Shown in pieces: positions 27,031 through 36,051 of a stretch of DNA of 64,000 nucleotides. Both the position numbers and the translations under genes were made by a program. Source of the stretch: Brevibacillus laterosporus (GTDB lineage: Bacteria > Bacillota > Bacilli > Brevibacillales > Brevibacillaceae); assembly GCF_030489605.1 (NCBI RefSeq), contig NZ_JAUKFY010000013.1, forward strand, positions 62,001-126,000, in the 5' to 3' direction. The notes beneath the pieces were generated by a model. The model made no database searches, was not told where the DNA came from, and saw only the letters and a list, made by a program, of their open reading frames with translations. Within the stretch, counting starts at the first letter, position 1, and each line of letters begins with the position of its first letter.

Positions 27031-27063
27031 AAGGCAACCGTCCTATGCTACGGTTGCCTTTTT
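27031..27063 (-). terminator. Terminator of the penicillin-binding protein gene
   Basis: A perfect 11-bp stem (AAGGCAACCGT / ACGGTTGCCTT) has T-runs on both strands. It lies 50 bases past the stop. Confidence 0.85.
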
Positions 27064-27111
27064 CAAGCTTTGTTCGTTAGTACCTTTCATTTATCTTACT
27101 CTAGTTTGCTG

Positions 27112-29655
27112 TTAATTACCTGTTCCTTGCTGGGAGGGATCAGTTGATTGATTAGGGTCTGGGATGTCGGCTGGTCTTTGACTGGCATTTGGATCAGTAC
27201 CATTGCCTGAAGGTCCATTTCCCTGTCCGTTGTCCTGATTATTTCCTCCGTTATTGCCGTTTGGTAACCCCTGAGGTGTCGAATTGCCATTGCCACTGTT
27301 ATCCATGTTGCCATGGCCTTCTTGATCAGATGATCCATTTGAACCATTATTCGGAGATTGATCACCCTCGTTTGAGTTATGATTATCTCCGCTATTGTTC
27401 TCCTCATGCTGATTTTCGCCATTTTGCAGAAGCTCTTCTAACTGTTTGGTATTTACTTCTCCAATATTAGATGGGCTTCCAGGATTACCATTTTCATCAT
27501 AAGGTACAACAAAGTATTTGTATAAGACGCCTTCCTTAACCGGATCAACAAAGGTTTTACCGCTTTGCTTGGATGATACCTTTTCAGCCGACTCAGGATT
27601 ATTCAAATAACGCATTACATCATAACCCGTCGTTTTTTCATTAGTATCATCCCACATTAATAAGGCTACTGGCTGAGAGCCTTCAATGGTAAGTCGAACA
27701 GAAAGAGCAGGTGGTGTGGTTGCTACTTCCTGATTCTCTTCCACCTCGTGACGTTCGTTTACTCCATTTGGTCGTTCAAAATCCATTGGTTTTTCATTCT
27801 TTAACGCTTCCTGCATTACAATGCTGAACATACGCGCCGTCTTACTGCTACCATCATACATAATGTGGCCCTTATCCTCTTTTGGGAAGCCCATCCAGAT
27901 GGAGCCGATATACCTAGGGTTATACCCAACAAACCAAGCATCCTTGTTTGCCTTGGAGCTTAGGGCTGATTGCGTGGTCCCCGTTTTGCCTGCCACAGGC
28001 CAATTTTTCATTTTCGCACTGGTACCCGTACCGCTTTGAACAGCATTACGCAGCAATTCGTGCATTTCCCAAGCGGCATTAGGTGAAATCACCTGCGTTT
28101 CTTTTACAGGTCTAATCTCTTCTTTTCCAGTTCTGAGGTCTTTAATTTTATCAATGGCATGTGCTTCTTTTACTACACCGCCATTTGTAAAGGCTGTATA
28201 CGCTTGTGCCATTCGCAGCGGTGATGTTCCTTTATGCAAACCACCCAATGCAATCGATAAATTACGGTCGGTCGGATCAAGCGAAATCCCAAAATCCTTG
28301 ATGTACTTCAAGGATTTATCAATTCCAATTTCATTTAACAACCAGACCGTAGGAACATTGAGTGACATCTGAACAGCTTTATCCAAACGTATGGATTCGC
28401 TGTATTGGTTATTCCAGTTCCTTGGCTCATAGCCATTAAAGCTTTGACGTTTGTTACTTAACTGAGAGCCTGCATGCCATTTACCCGTATCTAATGCTGG
28501 TGCAAAAACAGCTAATGGTTTAAAGGAAGAACCCGGCTGATGCAGACTCAGCGCATTATTCCAGCCCTTGTGCACATAGTTCCGGCCACCTACAATACCG
28601 GCAATACCGCCCGTTTTAGCATCGAGAACTACCATTCCTGCATCCACCTGATTGGTTTTCCCATCCTTCGGGAAATTCTTAGCATTAGCAAAGTTCTTCA
28701 CCATTGCATCCTGTACATCGGTATTTAGCGTCGTATAGATTTGATATCCTCCGCTGTATAGCTCGTTTTCAGCAATGCCATAGCGCTCTTCGGCCTCATC
28801 AACTACGTAATCAAGGAATGCCTGATACGAATTGTTCTCGGTGACTTTTTTAGTAGGAAGCGGTTCTTGTTGAGCAGCCTCTTTTTCCTGCACCGTAATG
28901 ATTCCTTGTTCGGCCATTAAGCGAATGATCGTATCACGGCGTTCTTTCGATTTAGCCGGATTGTTAAATGGAGAATAGATGGACGGTCCCTTTGGAATCG
29001 CCGCTAACTGAGCAATCTCAGCGGTTGTTAAAGTATCCAGATGCTCCGCCTTTTCTTTACCGAAGTAATAATTGGCGGCAGCCTTAATTCCGTATGCACC
29101 ATGACCTAAATAAATTTTATTTAGATACATCTCCATAATCTGATCTTTCGTGAATCTGTTCTCCAGGTTAATGGCAATACTAACCTCTTTCGTTTTTCGC
29201 CAGAACGTTTTTTCATGAGAGAGAAACACATTTTTCGCTAGCTGTTGGGTTATTGTACTTGCTCCTTCAACTGCACTGCCTGCTCGAATATCCTTCCAAA
29301 TCGCTCCACCGATCCGGATCATATCTACACCATTGTGCTCAAAAAAGCGTTTATCTTCTACAGCCACAAATGCTTGCACAAGCTTTTTAGGCACTTTGTC
29401 GATTGTGACGTATTCACGATCTTCTAGGACATATAATTTGGATAGCTCTTTACCGTTCACATCCATTATTTTGGTTGCTTCCAGTTTAATGTCTCTTAAT
29501 TTATTTTCATCCATCTCCACCATTTTACCGCCCGCATATAAGAGAGCGAAGTAACCTCCGATGACGGATAAAATTAAAAAGACAGCAAATCCAATAATAA
29601 GCAATATCCATTTATTTACTTGTTTTTTCTTTTTTTTCTTCTTGGCTTGAGCCAT
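27112..29655 (-). CDS. Class A penicillin-binding protein (PBP1A family)
   Basis: An 847-residue bifunctional peptidoglycan synthase. A lysine-rich start and one membrane helix (about 16-40) precede the GT51 glycosyltransferase, with Glu100 in EDKRFFEH, and GASTITQQLAKN and KEVSIAINLE beyond. The transpeptidase has SSFK (Ser376), SLN (431-433) and KTGT (557-560). A fibronectin-III-like domain follows at about 650-740. The last ~100 residues are an Asn/Gly/Ser/Gln-rich low-complexity tail, likely in the wall. An AGG-type site precedes the ATG. Members polymerise and cross-link glycan strands. Confidence 0.95.
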   Translation of the reverse strand: MAQAKKKKKKKQVNKWILLIIGFAVFLILSVIGGYFALLYAGGKMVEMDENKLRDIKLEATKIMDVNGKELSKLYVLEDREYVTIDKVPKKLVQAFVAVEDKRFFEHNGVDMIRIGGAIWKDIRAGSAVEGASTITQQLAKNVFLSHEKTFWRKTKEVSIAINLENRFTKDQIMEMYLNKIYLGHGAYGIKAAANYYFGKEKAEHLDTLTTAEIAQLAAIPKGPSIYSPFNNPAKSKERRDTIIRLMAEQGIITVQEKEAAQQEPLPTKKVTENNSYQAFLDYVVDEAEERYGIAENELYSGGYQIYTTLNTDVQDAMVKNFANAKNFPKDGKTNQVDAGMVVLDAKTGGIAGIVGGRNYVHKGWNNALSLHQPGSSFKPLAVFAPALDTGKWHAGSQLSNKRQSFNGYEPRNWNNQYSESIRLDKAVQMSLNVPTVWLLNEIGIDKSLKYIKDFGISLDPTDRNLSIALGGLHKGTSPLRMAQAYTAFTNGGVVKEAHAIDKIKDLRTGKEEIRPVKETQVISPNAAWEMHELLRNAVQSGTGTSAKMKNWPVAGKTGTTQSALSSKANKDAWFVGYNPRYIGSIWMGFPKEDKGHIMYDGSSKTARMFSIVMQEALKNEKPMDFERPNGVNERHEVEENQEVATTPPALSVRLTIEGSQPVALLMWDDTNEKTTGYDVMRYLNNPESAEKVSSKQSGKTFVDPVKEGVLYKYFVVPYDENGNPGSPSNIGEVNTKQLEELLQNGENQHEENNSGDNHNSNEGDQSPNNGSNGSSDQEGHGNMDNSGNGNSTPQGLPNGNNGGNNQDNGQGNGPSGNGTDPNASQRPADIPDPNQSTDPSQQGTGN

Positions 29656-29740
29656 ATATTACCTCCAGATTTCTTTCCTCTCTCCACCTTTTTAGACGAT
29701 TAAGTCAAAAAAAAGTTTCTGACCCGAAACAATGCAGCAT

Positions 29741-30340
29741 CTAATTAGAACTGCCCTCGGTTCTTTTTGATGGGTGTATGAGCTTAAGCAGTTGGCTGTC
29801 TGTGCAGTCGTAAAGCTCTAGCACCCGCTCATAGGGATCATCCCCACCCAGTTGAAAATAGTGAACAAAAGCCGGCTCCGTCTTATATCCCTGTTCCTTT
29901 AAAAGCCGAATATCAGCACGTGCCGAGTCCTTTGCCAAATGCAGCAGCCGTTCTTCAACAATCATATGTCGATATGCATTCTGCTGTCGTACAGGTATCG
30001 ATTGACCAAAGATTTCAATGGGCCACTCTTGATAAGAGAACGATAGAACGATGGCTCTTCCTCCTCGTAGTTCATCTACAAACTCCAGTTGAAAATCTGC
30101 ACAACCTCCATACGCCTTTACAACCTGCTGTGTAAACTGATCCAGATCGGAATCATCCACCTGACAAACAATGTCGAGATCACTTGTCGCTATCTCAATT
30201 CCAAGTGGAATCGTTCCTGTCAGTATGGGATCGTAGGAAGACAACTGTTTAAACAAATCAAGCTCCTGTAACACAATAAATGCTTGCTTTTGCCGTTTAG
30301 TGCCTGTTTGTAAATAATCTGGCTTGTCTAGATGTATCAT
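29741..30340 (-). CDS. DUF4269-family protein, nucleotidyltransferase-like
   Basis: A 199-residue soluble protein. The segment GTIPLGIEIATSDLDIVCQV (about residues 43-62), with its paired acidic residues, looks like a nucleotidyltransferase-fold metal site. It is typical of the DUF4269 family as I remember it. Later landmarks are FGQSIPVRQQNAYRHM and DSARADIRLLKEQGYKTEPAF. Its biochemical function is unknown. The start is preceded by GCAGGTGA. It is separated from the upstream EamA gene by a terminator. Confidence 0.7.
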   Translation of the reverse strand: MIHLDKPDYLQTGTKRQKQAFIVLQELDLFKQLSSYDPILTGTIPLGIEIATSDLDIVCQVDDSDLDQFTQQVVKAYGGCADFQLEFVDELRGGRAIVLSFSYQEWPIEIFGQSIPVRQQNAYRHMIVEERLLHLAKDSARADIRLLKEQGYKTEPAFVHYFQLGGDDPYERVLELYDCTDSQLLKLIHPSKRTEGSSN

Positions 30341-30379
30341 GTATATTCACCTGCTTTCCAAAATTGAACCACAGATACA

Positions 30380-30416
30380 AAACAGCCACTCTACCATGAT
30401 AGTATAAAGTGGCTGC
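30380..30416 (-). terminator. Terminator of the second EamA gene
   Basis: CAGCCACT (30383-30390) pairs with AGTGGCTG (30408-30415). Read leftwards it ends in TTTTGT. Confidence 0.6.
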
Positions 30417-30503
30417 TTTGCACCAAACAATTCCTGCCAAAAGAATTTCGTTTAGAGGTTCGTTTAGCTGAAAAAAGCTATGGAATATATAAACTATTTG
30501 CTG

Positions 30504-31400
30504 TTAATGAACAGCAGCTTTTGCCTGCCGTGTCTGTTGCTTATTCAGCATCAAGGGAGGTATAGCGATTCCGAATAAAATCAGCAGAATACCACTCCAT
30601 TGGAGCGTGCTTACATGTTCTCCTAATACGGTTACAGAGGCAATCACTGCGGCTGGAAGTTCTGCTGCACCAAGAATCGTCCCCAATCCGGAGCCAACCT
30701 TTGGTACTCCTATTGAGAAAAAGACAACGGGAATAATTATACCTAGTGAAGACAGCGCCAATCCATACATCCACAGCCCCTGCCCTAAAGCTCCATCCAC
30801 TAGGAAGGATGGGGAAAACACCGTAAATACAACAATCACAGCCGTTGTAACCATAGTTAAGCTTTTTGTAAACACGGGAACATCCAAGCCCAATCGACCA
30901 CTCGCAAAAATATAGAGTGCAAATGTCACCGCCGATAATAAACCATATAGGATACCAGCTAACGAAAGGGATTCAAATCCCCGCTCTAGTAATCCTCCTG
31001 CAAGAGCTGTTCCCGTAAGCAATACAACGATGGAAAATATCTTTTCCTTGCTGGGTCTTTTCCGATCCACGATAGCTTCTAATAGGACGCCAATCCACGT
31101 AAACTGAAATAATAGGACTACCGCAATCGAAGCAGGTAATTCGGCTACAGACAAATTATAAAAGATGGTGGTACCACTTAATGCAAATCCGCCTACTATC
31201 AATTGTAAAATAGAGCGTACGGACACACGCTTTCTATTAAACAGCAATGTCAGAAGAATTAACAGTAACCATCCAATAAAAAATTGACTTCCTACTAGCT
31301 GGCTTACCTGAAAGCCTTCCTTCATACCCAGCTTAATAATGGTTGACAATCCTCCATAGCTGCAGGCCCCTAAAAAAACCAACAGAGCATACTTAAGCAT
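30504..31400 (-). CDS. EamA-family (DMT superfamily) transporter (2)
   Basis: A 298-residue membrane protein with about ten helices in two EamA repeats (LLVFLGACSYGGLSTIIKLG at the start, VTFALYIFASGRLGLDV midway, SGILLILFGIAIPPLMLN at the end). It probably exports an amino acid or similar metabolite. The ATG is preceded by AAAGGAAGG. Unlike the other EamA gene here it has a ~175-base leader with a consensus promoter, an overlapping short frame and a terminator-like hairpin, so expression is probably controlled by early termination. Confidence 0.88.
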   Translation of the reverse strand: MLKYALLVFLGACSYGGLSTIIKLGMKEGFQVSQLVGSQFFIGWLLLILLTLLFNRKRVSVRSILQLIVGGFALSGTTIFYNLSVAELPASIAVVLLFQFTWIGVLLEAIVDRKRPSKEKIFSIVVLLTGTALAGGLLERGFESLSLAGILYGLLSAVTFALYIFASGRLGLDVPVFTKSLTMVTTAVIVVFTVFSPSFLVDGALGQGLWMYGLALSSLGIIIPVVFFSIGVPKVGSGLGTILGAAELPAAVIASVTVLGEHVSTLQWSGILLILFGIAIPPLMLNKQQTRQAKAAVH

Positions 31401-31492
31401 TTTTGTTGCCTTCCTTTCTGCTTACATCGATTTTTGAAAACACAAAACCCCCCATCCAACGGATAGGGGGCGAACGAAAAAAAGAAATGCAT
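31370..31492 (-). CDS. Possible Phe-rich leader ORF overlapping the EamA start
   Basis: A 40-codon frame starts at the ATG at 31490-31492 (MHFFFSFAPYPLDGGFCVF...). It runs through the leader hairpin and ends 31 bases inside the EamA gene in another frame. A weak AAGAGATGG site lies six bases upstream. If translated, ribosomes would cover the hairpin and could couple translation to the transporter. No homology is claimed. Confidence 0.3.
   Translation of the reverse strand: MHFFFSFAPYPLDGGFCVFKNRCKQKGRQQKCLSMLCWFF
31447..31470 (-). promoter_or_regulatory. Terminator-like attenuator hairpin in the EamA leader
   Basis: Read leftwards, CCCCCTATCC-GTT-GGATGGGGG forms a strong GC-rich stem with one mismatch, followed by TTTTG. 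It lies about 105 bases after the predicted transcription start and 47 before the start codon. That is the position of an attenuator rather than a gene-end terminator. Confidence 0.5.
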
Positions 31493-31543
31493 ATCTGACC
31501 ATCTCTTTTGAAAATTTCGCCACTTACATGTAGTCATACAAGC

Positions 31544-31609
31544 AAGTTTCTCATCATTGTAATTAAAAAGTTTCTCACTTATTTTAAGAAGAGCAGAAAT
31601 AAAAGTCAA
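31544..31609 (-). promoter_or_regulatory. Sigma-A promoter of the second EamA gene with direct repeats
   Basis: TTGACT (31604-31609 complement) and TAAAAT (31581-31586 complement) are separated by exactly 17 bases. Two copies of GAGAAACTT follow at about +1 and +25 (plus-strand 31568-31576 and 31544-31552), a possible operator or RNA-binding repeat. Confidence 0.65.
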
Positions 31610-31631
31610 TGATAAAAGATGCGAAAACCGG

Positions 31632-31653
31632 ATAAAAGCGCTCAAGCTTTTAT
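31632..31653. promoter_or_regulatory. Operator-like dyad upstream of the EamA promoter
   Basis: ATAAAAGC-N6-GCTTTTAT is a perfect 8-bp inverted repeat centred about 33 bases upstream of the -35 element. It could be a regulator site or part of the tkt trailer; no regulator was recognised. Confidence 0.3.
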
Positions 31654-31677
31654 GTCTATAGGGGAAAAATCATGTCT

Positions 31678-31710
31678 AAAGCCTCCTCTGCTAAAAAGAG
31701 AGGAGGCTTT
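31678..31710 (-). terminator. tkt terminator
   Basis: A perfect 12-bp stem AAAGCCTCCTCT / AGAGGAGGCTTT lies 20 bases beyond the tkt stop. The following T-run is short. Confidence 0.7.
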
Positions 31711-31729
31711 CGTACACGTGGTGAAATTC

Positions 31730-33736
31730 TTATTTTACTAAGCTTTGTGCTGTTTTCACGACATTTTCAACAGTAAAGCCGTATTCTTTCATGATAATAT
31801 CGCCAGGAGCAGAAGCACCAAATTGGTTAATAGCAATAATGGCTCCATGCTCACCTGTGTAACGCTCCCAACCTAGTGGAGAACCCATCTCTACGCCAAC
31901 GCGTGCTTTAACGTGCGGAGGAATAACAGAGTCACGGTACTCTTTAGATTGACGCTCAAACAGATTAAAGCTAGGCATGCTAACGACACGTGTTGGAATG
32001 CCGTCTGCTTCTAGTTTTTCACGAGCTTCCATGCACAGAGATACCTCGGAGCCCGTAGCAATCAATACAACCTGAGGTTCACCATCAGATGCCTCTTTTA
32101 GAACATAAGCACCTTTCGCTAAACCTTCGCGAGCCAAATCTTTGGTCTCTTGGTAGATAGGCAGGTTTTGACGAGTTAAAGCTAGTACAATAGGCTCATC
32201 TTTGCTCATAGCCGCATAACGCCAAGCCTCGTTTGTTTCATGCGCATCAGCAGGGCGCAAAACAGTAAGGTTCGGCATAGCACGGAAGGCAGCCAGATGC
32301 TCAATCGGCTCATGAGTTGGTCCATCTTCCCCAACTGCAATAGAGTCATGAGTAAATACATATGTGGTAGGCAGCTTCATAAGAGCAGATAGACGCACTG
32401 CCGGGCGAACATAGTCGGAGAAGACGAAGAACGTACCGCCGAAAGCTTTTACTCCACCATGCAGCATCATTCCATTTAGAGCCGCTCCCATCGCAAATTC
32501 ACGAACACCAAACCAAAGATTGCGACCCTCATAAGAACCCGGCAAGAAGTCTTTAGCACCTTTAATTAAAGTGTTGTTGGAGTGCGCCAAGTCAGCGGAG
32601 CCACCAATTAAGTTAGGCATACGTTTTGCCAATGCATTAATTGCATTACCGGAAGCCGCGCGAGTCGCTAGCTTACTGCCAATCTCATAAGTTGGTAGAT
32701 CAGCATCAAAGTCTTTGGATACCTCTCCATTACTTGCTTGTTTAAATTGTGCAGCTAGTTCCGGATAAGCTTTTTCATAAGCTGATAGCAGCTCGTTCCA
32801 TTCCGCTTCCTTCTTTTGACCTGCCTCTACTAGAGTAGCGTAGTACTCTTTTACCTCTTGTGGCACGTGGAATGCTTCATGCTCCCATGCATACGCTTGT
32901 TTTGTTAAAACAACCTCATCGGCACCAAGTGGAGCACCGTGGCTGGCACTGCTACCGCCTTTATTTGGAGAACCGAAACCAATTGTTGTTTTCACTTCAA
33001 TCAGTGTTGGACGCTCCAAATCTGTACGTGCTTCAGCCAAAGCCTTTTCGATAGCATCCACATTGTTTCCATCTTCTACACGGATATATTGCCAGCCGTA
33101 CGCTTTGTAACGTGCAGCTACGTCTTCCGTGAAGGATTGGCTTAGATCGCCATCTAGACAAATATCATTAGAATCATAAAGAACAATCATTTTACCTAGT
33201 TTAAGATGAGCAGCTAGAGAAGAAGCTTCAGAAGAAACGCCTTCCATCAAGTCTCCATCTCCACAGATAACATATGTAAAATGATTAATTAGCTCATAGT
33301 TATCTTTGTTGTATGTTGCGGCCAAATGTCTCTCAGCCATCGCCATACCAACAGCCATCGCAATTCCTTGTCCCAATGGGCCTGTTGTTGCATCTACACC
33401 AGGAGTGTGGCCGAATTCAGGGTGACCAGGCGTTTTGCTTCCCCATTGGCGGAAGTTGCGCAAATCATCCATGCTTACGCCATAATCCATGAGATGTAGC
33501 ATAGAGTACAACAGCATAGAACCGTGACCAGCAGATAATACAAAGCGATCACGATCAATCCATGACGGATTTTTCGGGCTTACTTTCATAAAACGGCTCC
33601 ACAACACGTGTGCCATAGGCGCTGATCCCATTGGCATTCCTGGATGTCCAGAATTCGCCTTTTCAATAGCATCGATTGATAGTGTACGAATAGTATTGAT
33701 TGCCAATTGATCTACATTCATTTGTTGAGTAGTCAT
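31730..33736 (-). CDS. tkt: Transketolase
   Basis: A 668-residue thiamine-diphosphate enzyme of the non-oxidative pentose phosphate pathway, transferring two-carbon ketol units. Landmarks are the N-terminal [10 protein letters not shown] and [13 protein letters not shown], the ThDP/Mg2+ motif [15 protein letters not shown] (about residue 155), the pyrimidine domain [20 protein letters not shown], and the C-terminal domain opening [14 protein letters not shown]. The start follows TAGGGGGG. It is a single-gene unit with an extended -10 promoter and a cre-like dyad upstream. Confidence 0.97.
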   Translation of the reverse strand: MTTQQMNVDQLAINTIRTLSIDAIEKANSGHPGMPMGSAPMAHVLWSRFMKVSPKNPSWIDRDRFVLSAGHGSMLLYSMLHLMDYGVSMDDLRNFRQWGSKTPGHPEFGHTPGVDATTGPLGQGIAMAVGMAMAERHLAATYNKDNYELINHFTYVICGDGDLMEGVSSEASSLAAHLKLGKMIVLYDSNDICLDGDLSQSFTEDVAARYKAYGWQYIRVEDGNNVDAIEKALAEARTDLERPTLIEVKTTIGFGSPNKGGSSASHGAPLGADEVVLTKQAYAWEHEAFHVPQEVKEYYATLVEAGQKKEAEWNELLSAYEKAYPELAAQFKQASNGEVSKDFDADLPTYEIGSKLATRAASGNAINALAKRMPNLIGGSADLAHSNNTLIKGAKDFLPGSYEGRNLWFGVREFAMGAALNGMMLHGGVKAFGGTFFVFSDYVRPAVRLSALMKLPTTYVFTHDSIAVGEDGPTHEPIEHLAAFRAMPNLTVLRPADAHETNEAWRYAAMSKDEPIVLALTRQNLPIYQETKDLAREGLAKGAYVLKEASDGEPQVVLIATGSEVSLCMEAREKLEADGIPTRVVSMPSFNLFERQSKEYRDSVIPPHVKARVGVEMGSPLGWERYTGEHGAIIAINQFGASAPGDIIMKEYGFTVENVVKTAQSLVK

Positions 33737-33772
33737 TACGGTTAATTCCCCCCTACAAGTAACTGCAGTGTG

Positions 33773-33814
33773 ATTATAACATAGGAAAAGCTAATAGAGT
33801 AAAAGCGCTTTACA
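33773..33814 (-). promoter_or_regulatory. tkt promoter with cre-like site
   Basis: An extended -10 (TGTTATAAT; -10 complement at 33773-33778) lies 20 bases downstream of TGTAAAGCGCTTTTAC (complement of 33799-33814). That sequence contains the AAAGCGCTTT palindrome of CcpA-binding cre sites and sits at the -35, where it would repress. The assignment is by consensus only. Confidence 0.4.
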
Positions 33815-33925
33815 AAAACAGAGTATTTTCTATGAAACGTAACAATTCCCTATCATGACATGCTAGGTTAGTGTGTTTCATAACTTGCTTTTTTATGAGA
33901 AGAAACCGCGTTCTACGCCTTACTT

Positions 33926-34135
33926 TCACTGAGTTTTATCAGCATACATTCTTTTACGCTTATCAATCTCTTTCATCGCTAGAGAAAACTCTTCTTTATC
34001 AATGACCTTAGATGTCAGTAGATCGCGTATCTCATCTTCAATCATCAACCAATCACCCAGCGGAGCTCCGGTATAAATCATGATTTGAAAACGCCGCAAA
34101 AACTCAGGAAGATTAAACGTATTTCTATCGCTCAT
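33926..34135 (-). CDS. Small YqgQ-like (DUF910) protein
   Basis: A 69-residue helical protein. The pattern FLRRFQIMIYTGAPLGDWLMIEDEIRDLL...IDKEEFSLAMKEI resembles YqgQ/DUF910 proteins, in which an IYTG turn is followed by an acidic helix. Function is unknown. Its ATG directly follows the TAA of the upstream gene, with GGAGGG inside that gene's end, so the two are translationally coupled. The family match is from memory. Confidence 0.6.
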   Translation of the reverse strand: MSDRNTFNLPEFLRRFQIMIYTGAPLGDWLMIEDEIRDLLTSKVIDKEEFSLAMKEIDKRKRMYADKTQ

Positions 34136-34531
34136 TTATTTCCCTCCCAAATCAGCTTCCATTTCTCGGCATACCGCTTCAAAGTCAAACTCGACAAGGA
34201 AGCCAGTAATGACAACAATTTTCGCCTGTGGGTAATTACTTCTCCACTGTTCCTCTTCTCCCTCTTTTATGCCTACCAGGTACAGAGGCTGCTTTTGCAC
34301 ATGTTCAAGATCTTGACATTCTTCCAGTAAAGCAGGTAGACGGTCTTCCAATCCAGAGACATTGATCACAAGTACGGACTGAGTAATTTCCCCTGCTTTC
34401 AACTGCTCTTCTATCATTTGAAGTGACTTCTTAGTAGGTACCGTTGCATTCATAATAGGAAAATAATCTAACAGCTCGTCCAACCAATGATCCTCTTCTG
34501 CTGCGAGATAATATAACATCTTACTGGCCAT
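34136..34531 (-). CDS. Hypothetical protein, 131 residues
   Basis: A soluble acidic protein of alpha/beta character: parallel-type strands SVLVINVSGL, PLYLVGIKEG and AKIVVITGFLVEFDFEAVC alternate with helices, perhaps a Rossmann-like or receiver-like fold. No motif is recognised. I take the ATG at 34529-34531, nine bases after AAGGAG, rather than the ATG nine bases earlier. It is coupled to the downstream YqgQ-like gene. Confidence 0.65.
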   Translation of the reverse strand: MASKMLYYLAAEEDHWLDELLDYFPIMNATVPTKKSLQMIEEQLKAGEITQSVLVINVSGLEDRLPALLEECQDLEHVQKQPLYLVGIKEGEEEQWRSNYPQAKIVVITGFLVEFDFEAVCREMEADLGGK

Positions 34532-34685
34532 TTCATTCATTCTCCTTTTGCCTTACTTCCAAGTGCTTTCATTATAACATGTCAACTGCATCAGACCCCA
34601 GTTCTCACCTTGACTTCTTTCCCTCCATTTCGTATGGTGGAGAGTAGCTTGAACTTTTTTATTGTACAGAAAAGAGGTTTTTCCT

Positions 34686-35882
34686 GTGGAAAAGAAACAT
34701 CTCTTCCTTCTCTTTAGCATTATCTTTTTAATGATGCTTGGCTTTGGAATTATTATCCCTATCTTGCCTTTTTTCGTTACGGAAATTGGTGCGACTACAA
34801 CGCAATTGGGGATATTATCTGCCAGCTATAATATCATGCAATTTATATTTGCTCCCATCTGGGGACGCTTATCGGATCGCTATGGACGAAAGCCTTTTAT
34901 CCTTTTAGCCCTATTTGGATTTTCTGCCAGCTTTATTCTATTTGGATTTTCAACCAGCTATTACGAAATGCTGTTTTACCGTGTACTTGCTGGGATTACT
35001 TCCGCTGCGGGTATCCCAACCATCACAGCAATGGTAGCTGATATTTTTCCTCCAAAGGAACGGGCAAAGGGAATGGGGATTGTAGGAGCAGGTGTAGGTT
35101 TGAGCTTCGTATTCGGCCCAGCGCTCGGCGGTATCCTAGGAGACGTTAGCTTGTCACTGCCATTCTTCGTTTCAGGAGGCCTAGCTTTTATTACATTGGT
35201 TTTTACCTGGATTTTACTTCCAGAGAGCTTACCTAAGGAAAAGCGCGGTAAATACCTTAAGAAAAAGCCTCTCAGTTCATTGGGAGCCATTTTTAGTAAC
35301 CTTGGATTATTGTATCAGATCATGCTGGTTACATCGCTTGCTTTTGCAGCGATGGAGACGGTCTTTGCTTTATACATATCATATGAATTCAATCTGACCT
35401 CCAAGGACATGGGCTATATGTTTCTTATCATGGGCTTAATCTCTGCTAGTTTACAGGGCGGGATTGGCAAATTAGTAAAACGATTTGGTGAATCAAAATT
35501 GCTAGCTACAGGAATATTCTTTTATGTCCTAGGATTCTTCTGTGTATTACTAGCTTCTACGTTCCTAGAATTTGCACTCACCCTTTGCTTATTTGGTCTG
35601 GGTCAAGGTATGATGCGAACCACCAACACCGCCATGATTTCACAACGTACGCCCGATGGACAAGGGGCTACTTCCGGGAACATGAGCGCCATGGATACCA
35701 TGGGGAGAATTGCAGGTCCAATTTTAGCCGGGTGGCTCTTTACCTTCTCACATAGCTTGCCATTTATAATCAGCGGCATACTGTGCATCTGTCTTTTAGC
35801 GGTCTATTTAGGCAGAGTGCATCACCTGCCGGAACCAGAGCCAGAAACTGAGTCGGACGCGTATTCTCCTGCCTCTCAGTAA
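34686..35882 (+). CDS. Major facilitator superfamily exporter (12-TM drug/H+ antiporter type)
   Basis: A 398-residue inner-membrane transporter. Motif A GRLSDRYGRKP lies between helices 2 and 3, and the antiporter motif C GAGVGLSFVFGPALGG in helix 5. The 12-helix layout fits the DHA1 family of multidrug/tetracycline-type exporters. The GTG at 34686 follows AAAAGAGG at eight bases; the upstream TTG frame lacks a site. The C-terminal tail is acidic. It is monocistronic with a terminator. The substrate is unknown. Confidence 0.88.
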   Translation: MEKKHLFLLFSIIFLMMLGFGIIIPILPFFVTEIGATTTQLGILSASYNIMQFIFAPIWGRLSDRYGRKPFILLALFGFSASFILFGFSTSYYEMLFYRVLAGITSAAGIPTITAMVADIFPPKERAKGMGIVGAGVGLSFVFGPALGGILGDVSLSLPFFVSGGLAFITLVFTWILLPESLPKEKRGKYLKKKPLSSLGAIFSNLGLLYQIMLVTSLAFAAMETVFALYISYEFNLTSKDMGYMFLIMGLISASLQGGIGKLVKRFGESKLLATGIFFYVLGFFCVLLASTFLEFALTLCLFGLGQGMMRTTNTAMISQRTPDGQGATSGNMSAMDTMGRIAGPILAGWLFTFSHSLPFIISGILCICLLAVYLGRVHHLPEPEPETESDAYSPASQ

Positions 35883-35904
35883 CCGATTCATTTTCTGTAT
35901 ACAT

Positions 35905-35946
35905 AAAAAAGGAACGAGCTGGGATGCACCAGTTGGTTCCTTTTTT
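35905..35946 (+). terminator. MFS gene terminator
   Basis: A long imperfect stem (AAAAAAGGAAC...CTGG with CCAG...GTTCCTTTTTT) ends in six Ts. Confidence 0.8.
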
Positions 35947-36051
35947 GATGCTTACATACCTGTAAGCTTAGGGTAAGCTGGATCGATGTTACGAAACACT
36001 GCATTTCCTTATAGTAAATTAGAGATGACATCACATTAGTAGGAGTAAGTA

